The notes below the pieces were generated by a model. The model worked only from the letters and a program-made list of their open reading frames with translations, did not search any database and was not told where the DNA came from. Shown here piece after piece: positions 58,469 to 64,000 of a stretch of DNA of 64,000 bases. The stretch is from the NCBI GenBank assembly GCA_014156375.1, contig RQJH01000001.1, positions 496,001 to 560,000 of the forward strand, read 5' to 3'. How positions within the stretch are numbered: position 1 is the stretch's first letter; each line of letters starts with the position of its first letter. Both the position numbers and the translations under genes were made by a program. The DNA comes from Enterobacteriaceae bacterium 89. GTDB lineage: Bacteria > Pseudomonadota > Gammaproteobacteria > Enterobacterales > Enterobacteriaceae.

Positions 58469-59475
58469 TGGAACGACTGGGGATCATCGCCGCTGGCAAT
58501 ATGCTGGTGGATCACGTGCATAATATCGTGCAATGGCCGGAGCGCGGCTGGCTGGCGGAGATCACTCACAGCGAACGCTCTACCGGCGGCGCGCCGCTCA
58601 ACGTTCTGCTGACGCTGGCGAAAATGCGCAGTCATCTACCGCTACAGGCCGTGGGGCTGATTGGCGAAGACAGCGACGGTGACTACATTATGGCGATGCT
58701 TGACCAGTACCACGTCAACCGCCAGCACGTGCAGCGCACCAGTTTTGCACCCACTTCGATGTCTCAGGTGATGACCGATCCCGACGGTCAGCGCACCTTC
58801 TTCCATTCACCGGGAGCAAACCGGCTATTGGATCTTCCGGCTTTCGACAGCCTTGAGGGATCGATGAAGATCTTCCATCTCGGCTATCTGCTGCTGCTCG
58901 ACAGCCTGGATCTGGCGGATAACGAGTACGGAACTCGCGCCGCAAGGCTGCTGGCGCAAATGCGCGAGAAAGGCTATGAAACCTCGCTCGACCTGGTCTC
59001 ACGCAAAGGCGATCCGCGCTATCGGCCGCTGGTCGTACCGACGCTGCAGCATCTTGATTATCTGGTGATCAACGAGACGGAAGCCGAGGAGTTCAGCCAG
59101 CTGTCGATGCGCGCCGATAACGGCGAACCTATGGTTGAAAATCTGGCTCAGGCTGCCGCCCTGTTGTTAAAAGCGGGCGTCAGGCAGCGCGCGGTGATCC
59201 ACTGCCCCGAAGGCGCATGGTGCGAAGCGCCAGACGAGCAGGGCCAGTGGGTGCCTTCGTGGAAGCTGGCGCAGAGCGAAATTGTTGGCAGCGTCGGTGC
59301 GGGCGATGCGTTTTGTGCCGGATTTTTGTATGGCTGCCACGAACGGTGGCCGCTGAAAGAGAGCGTCCAGCTGGCTCATGCCTGCGCCCGTGCCAGCCTG
59401 CAATGCGCCAACGCAATTGACGGGGCGAAATCGCTGGAAGAGTTGCAGTGGTTTATTGAGGAGAACGGCGGTTAA
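58468..59475 (+). CDS. PfkB-family carbohydrate kinase
   Basis: A 335-residue ribokinase-like enzyme. It has the N-terminal GNMLVDHVHNI strand, the substrate pattern STGGAPLNVLLTLAKM (about 38-53) and PfkB signature 2 GSVGAGDAFCAGFLYG (about 276-291) with the catalytic Asp. It starts at TGATG with the isomerase. It would phosphorylate the ketose produced by the isomerase and send it into central metabolism; the exact sugar is unknown. Confidence 0.92.
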   Translation: MERLGIIAAGNMLVDHVHNIVQWPERGWLAEITHSERSTGGAPLNVLLTLAKMRSHLPLQAVGLIGEDSDGDYIMAMLDQYHVNRQHVQRTSFAPTSMSQVMTDPDGQRTFFHSPGANRLLDLPAFDSLEGSMKIFHLGYLLLLDSLDLADNEYGTRAARLLAQMREKGYETSLDLVSRKGDPRYRPLVVPTLQHLDYLVINETEAEEFSQLSMRADNGEPMVENLAQAAALLLKAGVRQRAVIHCPEGAWCEAPDEQGQWVPSWKLAQSEIVGSVGAGDAFCAGFLYGCHERWPLKESVQLAHACARASLQCANAIDGAKSLEELQWFIEENGG

Positions 59476-59481
59476 AAACCC

Positions 59482-59564
59482 ATTGCCCGGCGGCGCTACG
59501 CTTGCACGGGCCTACAGGATGGGTGGAATTTGTAGGTCCGGTAAGCGAAGCGCCACCGGGCAAT
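59482..59564. repeat. BIME between kinase and response-regulator genes
   Basis: TTGCCCGGCGGCGCTACGCT ... GGGCCTACA, then TGTAGGTCCGGTAAGCGAAG and CGCCACCGGGCAAT: two inverted REP units between convergent genes. Confidence 0.92.
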
Positions 59565-59571
59565 CAGGAAA

Positions 59572-60303
59572 TCACGCAGCTCTGTCGCTGTGCACCACAT
59601 CCGCAGCGAACACATAGCCCAGCCCGCGCAGAGTTTTGATCAGCATCGGCTGATGAGGATTGATTTCGATCTTGCGCCGCAGCCGCATGATCAGCACGTC
59701 TATCGTCCGATCGAACACTTCCATGCTTTCGCTGTGGGTCAGCTCCAGCAGTTGCTCCCGGCTCAGCACCCGTCTGGCGTTTTGCGCCAGCGCCTGCAAC
59801 AGGCCATATTCCCCCTGAGTCAGCGAAACAATCTGCCGTTCGGGATTGGTTAGCTCGCAGCGCTGCATATCCAGCCGCCAGCCGTTGAACATCATACCGC
59901 TCCCCTGCCCGCCATCAGGCTCGATGGCCAGTACGCCCGTACGACGCAGCACGGCTTTCAGCCTTGCCACCATCACGCGAGCATTAAACGGTTTGCCGAT
60001 GTAGTCATCCGCGCCCATTTCCAGCCCGACCACCACGTCCGATTCGCTGCCAAGCCCGGTCAGCATCACCACCGGCAGGCCGGGACGCAGCTTTTGCAAC
60101 TGCTGCAGCACCTGCAGTCCGTTGGTGTCCGGCAGCATCATGTCGAGCAGCACCAGCGCGATATCGGGCCGTTCTGCCGCCATCGCCAGACCCTGCTGAC
60201 CAAAATGGCAGACCGCCACGTCAAACACATGCTCGGCGAGCACATCCCGCAGGAGCTCGCAAATTGCGACGTCGTCATCAATCACCAGAATGAGCGGTTT
60301 CAT
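59572..60303 (-). CDS. OmpR-family response regulator of the sugar operon
   Basis: A 243-residue regulator. The receiver domain has the acidic pair DDD at 9-11, phosphoacceptor Asp54 in LVLLDMMLPD and Lys104 in IGKPF. The C-terminal winged helix (LTQGEYGLLQALAQNARRVLSREQLLEL ... DRTIDVLIMRLRRKIE) is OmpR/TorR-like. The start at 60303 is set by the MKPLILVIDDD N-terminus and an AGGGG site; a longer frame upstream is not credible. It is the likely partner of the hybrid kinase 6 kb away at the other end of the cluster. It is divergent from fdhF. Confidence 0.9.
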   Translation of the reverse strand: MKPLILVIDDDVAICELLRDVLAEHVFDVAVCHFGQQGLAMAAERPDIALVLLDMMLPDTNGLQVLQQLQKLRPGLPVVMLTGLGSESDVVVGLEMGADDYIGKPFNARVMVARLKAVLRRTGVLAIEPDGGQGSGMMFNGWRLDMQRCELTNPERQIVSLTQGEYGLLQALAQNARRVLSREQLLELTHSESMEVFDRTIDVLIMRLRRKIEINPHQPMLIKTLRGLGYVFAADVVHSDRAA

Positions 60304-60499
60304 CGTCAGCCCCTGCCCGAATGCCATAGCGTTAAGTCTGATCGATTCTGCTGTGGCCTCCAGCCATTTCCAGCTCCGGGTGACGAATCTTTTACCGCCG
60401 TCACATCCCGGCGGATTTCGACACGTCAAAACTGTCGAGCCGCGCCGTTTCGTCATTCCGCCCGCCGGGTCAGCCCGCGAATACCCACATGAGAAGAAG

Positions 60500-60515
60500 T
60501 GGCATAAAACCTGCA
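60500..60515 (+). promoter_or_regulatory. Sigma-54 promoter of fdhF
   Basis: TGGCATAAAACCTGCA has GG (60501-60502) and GC (60513-60514) separated by exactly 10 bp, as required for RpoN -24/-12 promoters. fdhF of E. coli is transcribed by sigma-54 with FhlA. A TTCGACACGTCAAAACTGTC stretch near 60417 could hold the FhlA site (weak). Confidence 0.85.
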
Positions 60516-60565
60516 TTACGCAGTGCTGAACGCATTTATGCAACTGTTTAAGTGGAGCGAAACCG

Positions 60566-62713
60566 ATGAAAAAAGTCGTCACGGTTTGCCCTTACTGCGC
60601 ATCGGGCTGCAAGATAAACCTGGTGGTGGATAACGGCAAAATAATCCGGGCGGAAGCGGCGCAGGGCAAAACCAATAAGGGCACCCTGTGCCTGAAAGGG
60701 TACTACGGCTGGGATTTTATTAACGATACCCAGATCCTGACGCCTCGCCTGAAAACTCCGATGATCCGCCGTGAGCGCGGTGGCAAGCTGGAAGCCGTCT
60801 CCTGGGATGAAGCGCTGGACTACGTGGCCACGCGTCTGAGCGACATCAAAGCCAAATACGGCCCGGATGCTATCCAGACGACCGGTTCCTCTCGCGGGAC
60901 AGGGAACGAAACTAACTACATCATGCAGAAATTTGCGCGCGCCGTTATTGGTACCAATAACGTCGACTGCTGCGCACGCGTCTGACACGGCCCATCGGTT
61001 GCAGGTCTGCACCAGTCGGTCGGCAATGGCGCAATGAGTAATGCCATTAACGAGATAGATAACACCGATCTCGTCTTCATCTTCGGGTACAACCCGGCAG
61101 ATTCACATCCTATTGTGGCGAATCACGTGATTAACGCCAAACGCAATGGGGCGAAGATTATCGTCTGCGATCCGCGCAAAATCGAAACCGCGCGCATTGC
61201 GGATATGCACATCGCACTGAAAAACGGCTCGAACATCGCGCTGCTGAATGCGATTGGTCATGTGATCATCGAAGAAAATCTCTACGACCAGGCGTTCGTC
61301 GCCAGCCGTACCGAGGGCTTCGAGGAGTATCGCAAAATCGTTGAAGGCTACACGCCTGAATCGGTGGAAGAAATCACCGGCGTCAGCGCGCAGGAAATCC
61401 GCCAGTGCGCCCGCATGTACGCCAGTGCAAAATCAGCGGCCATCCTGTGGGGCATGGGCGTTACCCAGTTCTATCAAGGCGTGGAAACCGTGCGTTCGCT
61501 GACCAGCCTGGCGATGATGACCGGCAACCTCGGCAAACCAAGCGTCGGCGTCAACCCGGTACGCGGTCAGAACAACGTCCAGGGCGCATGCGACATGGGT
61601 GCGCTGCCGGATACCTATCCGGGCTATCAGTACGTCAACAACCCGGCCAACCGCGAGAAATTCGCCAAAGCCTGGGGCGTGGAAAGCCTGCCTGCGCATA
61701 CCGGCTATCGCATCAGCGAGCTGCCACACCGCGCGGCGCACGGCGAAGTGCGTGCGGCGTACATTATGGGCGAAGATCCGCTGCAAACCGACGCCGAGCT
61801 TTCAGCAGTGCGTAAAGGGTTTGAAGATCTCGAACTGGTCATCGTGCAGGATATCTTTATGACCAAAACCGCTGCGGCGGCCGACGTCATTCTGCCGTCC
61901 ACCTCCTGGGGCGAGCACGAAGGGGTGTTTACCGCCGCCGACCGTGGCTTCCAGCGCTTCTTTAAAGCGGTAGAACCGAAGTGGGATCTGAAAACTGACT
62001 GGCAGATCATCAGCGAAATCGCCACTCGCATGGGCTACAAGATGCACTACAACAACACTCAGGAAATCTGGGATGAGTTGCGCAATCTGTGCCCAAGCTT
62101 CAAAGGCGCCACCTACGAAAAAATGGGTGAGCTGGGCTACGTGATGTGGCCTTGCCGCGATGAATCTGATGCCGATCAGGGTACGTCGTATCTGTTCGCC
62201 GAGAAGTTCGATACGCCGAACGGGCTGGCGCAGTTCTTCACCTGCGACTGGGTCGCGCCTATCGACAAGCTCACCGAAGAGTATCCGATGGTGCTCTCCA
62301 CAGTGCGCGAAGTGGGCCACTACTCCTGCCGTTCCATGACCGGCAACTGTGCGGCGCTGGCAGCACTGGCGGATGAACCAGGCTATGCGCAAATCAACAC
62401 TGCGGATGCGGAAAAGCTGGGGATTAAGAATGAAGAGCTGGTGTGGGTCAATTCCCGCAAAGGCAAAATCATTACCCGCGCGCAGGTCAGTGACCGTCCA
62501 AATAAAGGGGCTGTCTACATGACCTACCAGTGGTGGATCGGTGCCTGTAATGAACTGGTGACGGAAAACTTAAGCCCGATTACCAAAACGCCAGAGTACA
62601 AATACTGCGCGGTGCGGGTAGAGCCGATAGCCGATCAGCACTCGGCCGAACAGTACGTTATTGACGAATACAATAAGCTGAAGTCCCGTTTACGTGAGAG
62701 TGCACTGGGCTAA
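60566..62713 (+). CDS. fdhF: Formate dehydrogenase H, selenoprotein
   Basis: A 715-residue molybdopterin enzyme. The in-frame TGA at 60983-60985 encodes selenocysteine 140 within DCCARV-U-HGPSVAGLHQS; the same frame continues to a TAA at 62711-62713. The [4Fe-4S] cysteines are in VCPYCASGCK and TLCLKG. It oxidises formate in the formate hydrogenlyase complex in the cytoplasm, passing electrons to hydrogenase 3. Sequence and length match E. coli FdhF, and the position next to yjcO is conserved. It must not be annotated as two frames or as a pseudogene. Confidence 0.98.
60983..61023 (+). promoter_or_regulatory. Selenocysteine codon and SECIS element of fdhF
   Basis: The TGA is followed within 40 nt by the hairpin whose apical part is GGTTGCAGGTCTGCACC, with the GGTCT loop recognised by SelB. 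The sequence is almost identical to the E. coli fdhF element. Confidence 0.93.
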
Positions 62714-62737
62714 AGCGAGTTGTTGGGTTGCTCATTT

Positions 62738-62766
62738 GGGGTGAATTTATTCACCCCTTTTTTTGT
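62738..62766 (+). terminator. fdhF terminator
   Basis: The stem GGGGTGA/TCACCCC with a 6-nt loop is followed by seven T residues, about 25 bp after the fdhF stop. Confidence 0.92.
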
Positions 62767-62862
62767 TCGTTTTCTGGCATAATGAGGTCCGAATACGTAC
62801 CTTTTTTCCTGATTTTTCCCCTTTATACTGCTAGCCCTTTTTTAGAGTTTTAAACATTGAGA

Positions 62863-63534
62863 ATGAAACGCTACTGCTTGCTAATGCTGTTCCCTTTGTT
62901 AGCTCACGCCGATGGAATCGGCTCCCAATATAAAGCTCAGGCTGAAGCGGGAAACAGCCGCGCTCAGTACTATCTTGCCGACACCTACTACAGCTCCGGC
63001 GACGAGTCGCATGCTCACTATTGGGCAGAGAAAGCCGCCGCCAATGGCGATGTGGATGCCATCGCCCTGCTGGCCCAGCTGACGATGAAAACCAGCTACC
63101 CCGATGCGCGTAAGCTGGCTGAACAGGCAAGCCTGGCTGGCAGCAAGGAGGGTGAAATCACCCTGGCCCATACTCTGGTCAATACCCAGTCCGGGAAAAC
63201 CGACTATCCGCGCGCCCTTTCCCTGCTGGAAAACGCCGCTCAGGATATGGACAGTGATTCCGCCGTTGATGCGCAGATGCTGCTGGGCCTGATTTACGCC
63301 AACGGCGGCCGCGAAGTGGCTGAAGATGATGCCAAAGCCACCTTCTGGTTCAAGCGCAGCTCCGCGCTGTCGCGTTCTGGCTATGCCGAATATTGGGCCG
63401 GAAAGATGTTCGAACAGGGCGAGAAAGGCTTCATTACGCCGAATAAGCAGAAGGCGCTGAACTGGTACAACGTCAGCTGTCTGGAAGGTAATGATACAGG
63501 CTGTGAAGAGTTAGACAGGCTGGGCGGAGAATAA
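62863..63534 (+). CDS. yjcO: Sel1-repeat periplasmic protein YjcO
   Basis: A 223-residue protein with the signal peptide MKRYCLLMLFPLLAHA followed by Sel1-like helical repeats (AEAGNSRAQYYLADTYYSSGD, AHYWAEKAAANGDVDAIALLAQ, DAQMLLGLIYANGGREVAEDD). It matches E. coli YjcO in position between fdhF and gltP. ATG 62863 is preferred; a TTG two codons earlier is also in frame. The function is unknown; Sel1 repeats mediate protein contacts. Confidence 0.9.
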   Translation: MKRYCLLMLFPLLAHADGIGSQYKAQAEAGNSRAQYYLADTYYSSGDESHAHYWAEKAAANGDVDAIALLAQLTMKTSYPDARKLAEQASLAGSKEGEITLAHTLVNTQSGKTDYPRALSLLENAAQDMDSDSAVDAQMLLGLIYANGGREVAEDDAKATFWFKRSSALSRSGYAEYWAGKMFEQGEKGFITPNKQKALNWYNVSCLEGNDTGCEELDRLGGE

Positions 63535-63536
63535 CC

Positions 63537-63586
63537 GCCCGGCGGCGGGTCTTGTAGGCCCGGTAAGCGTAGCGCCACCGGGCAAT
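63537..63586. repeat. REP element between yjcO and gltP
   Basis: CGCCCGGCGGCGGG is followed by TTGTAGGCCCGGTAAGCGTA and GCGCCACCGGGCAAT: one complete REP and part of a second unit, between convergent genes. Confidence 0.88.
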
Positions 63587-63590
63587 TCAT

Positions 63591-64000
63591 TTACTGCGCG
63601 GTCTTATCAAATTTCCCCAGCATTTCACGCTCGTAGGCCAGCGCTTTTTTGCGGTCGAATTTGTGTTCCCACTTGGCAATCACCAGCACCGCCAGCGCAT
63701 TGCCCACTACGTTCAGCGCGGTACGCGCCATGTCGAGAATACGGTCGACGCCAGCGATAAACGCCAGACCTTCCAGCGGGATCCCCACGCTGCCAAGCGT
63801 TGCCAGCAGAACCACGAAGGAAACCCCCGGTACGCCCGCGATGCCTTTCGAGGTCACCATCAGCGTCAGCACCAGAATGATTTCCTGACCCAGAGAGAGG
63901 TCGATGCCGTACAGCTGCGCGATGAAAATTGCGGCAATACTCTGGTACAGCGTGGAGCCATCGAGGTTGAAGGAATAACCCGTCGGCACCACGAAACTGG
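63591..64000 (-). CDS. gltP: Glutamate/aspartate:proton symporter GltP, N-terminal part beyond the window
   Basis: The last ~136 residues of a DAACS-family transporter. The visible part includes PTGYSFNLDGSTLYQS (HP2-region family motif), TSKGIAGVPGVSFVVL and the end region DRILDMARTALNVVGNALAVLVIAKWE. The frame is open to the window edge. Sequence and neighbours (yjcO, fdhF) match E. coli gltP. It imports glutamate and aspartate. Confidence 0.94.
   Translation of the reverse strand, partial: SFVVPTGYSFNLDGSTLYQSIAAIFIAQLYGIDLSLGQEIILVLTLMVTSKGIAGVPGVSFVVLLATLGSVGIPLEGLAFIAGVDRILDMARTALNVVGNALAVLVIAKWEHKFDRKKALAYEREMLGKFDKTAQ

Noticed and set aside
60983..60985. In-frame TGA suggesting that fdhF is a pseudogene
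   Set aside because: It is the selenocysteine codon: the flanking protein sequence and the SECIS hairpin match the known fdhF arrangement and the frame resumes directly.

Overview
The window is chromosomal DNA of a member of the Enterobacteriaceae (Enterobacter/Leclercia/Lelliottia/Citrobacter neighbourhood; the species cannot be fixed from this sequence alone). Almost every core gene is a close relative of an Escherichia coli gene from the 92-95 min region. The order mscM, yjeM, epmA, frdABCD, blc, gdx, ecnAB, efp, epmB, groES-groEL, yjeH, fxsA, aspA, dcuA, cutA, dsbD, yjdC, tRNA-Phe is largely that of E. coli. The ecnR regulator and the lack of ampC between frdD and blc distinguish it from E. 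coli. No insertion sequence, prophage or CRISPR array was seen.

Layout. 1-3 kb: 3' part of mscM. 3-4.1 kb: an AT-rich two-gene island on the minus strand, consisting of a protein with lytic-transglycosylase-like motifs and a three-helix membrane protein. 4.2-7 kb: yjeM and epmA. 7.1-10.6 kb: fumarate reductase with an FNR-type promoter. 10.7-14.5 kb: blc, the guanidinium exporter gene gdx with a guanidine-II riboswitch, the entericidin locus, efp and epmB. 14.6-19 kb: yjeI, groESL with a heat-shock promoter, yjeH, fxsA. 19.3-25.3 kb: aspA-dcuA, cutA-dsbD, yjdC, tRNA-Phe. 25.5-34.4 kb: cbpAM, a NicO-family metal transporter, proP, kdgT, yjcZ-crfC. 34.7-44.2 kb: phnA, phnB and the C-P lyase genes phnF to phnP, without the phnCDE transporter. 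44.2-51.1 kb: yjdP and a chaperone-usher fimbrial operon with two regulators. 51.6-60.3 kb: a sugar ABC transporter/isomerase/kinase operon bracketed by a hybrid sensor kinase and a response regulator. 60.5-64 kb: the selenoprotein gene fdhF, yjcO and the end of gltP.

Functional links. Several neighbours support anaerobic life (frdABCD, aspA, dcuA, fdhF): aspartate is deaminated to fumarate, exchanged through DcuA and respired by FRD. EpmA, EpmB and EF-P form one modification pathway within 7.5 kb. PhnGHIJKLMNP form a complete C-P lyase core, with PhnO for aminoalkylphosphonates, but no cognate importer is present here. The sugar operon lies where E. coli K-12 carries its allose (als) genes and looks like a functionally comparable but different uptake-isomerise-phosphorylate module.

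Two repeat families punctuate the window. REP/BIME-type elements occur in eight places. A second palindromic family built from CCCTCTCCC/GGGAGAGGG blocks occurs five times, and one copy lies inside dsbD, in frame, where it is translated as part of an interdomain linker. The best candidates for undescribed biology are the muramidase-like gene pair at 3.0-4.1 kb, the coding repeat in dsbD, and the two-component-controlled sugar operon.
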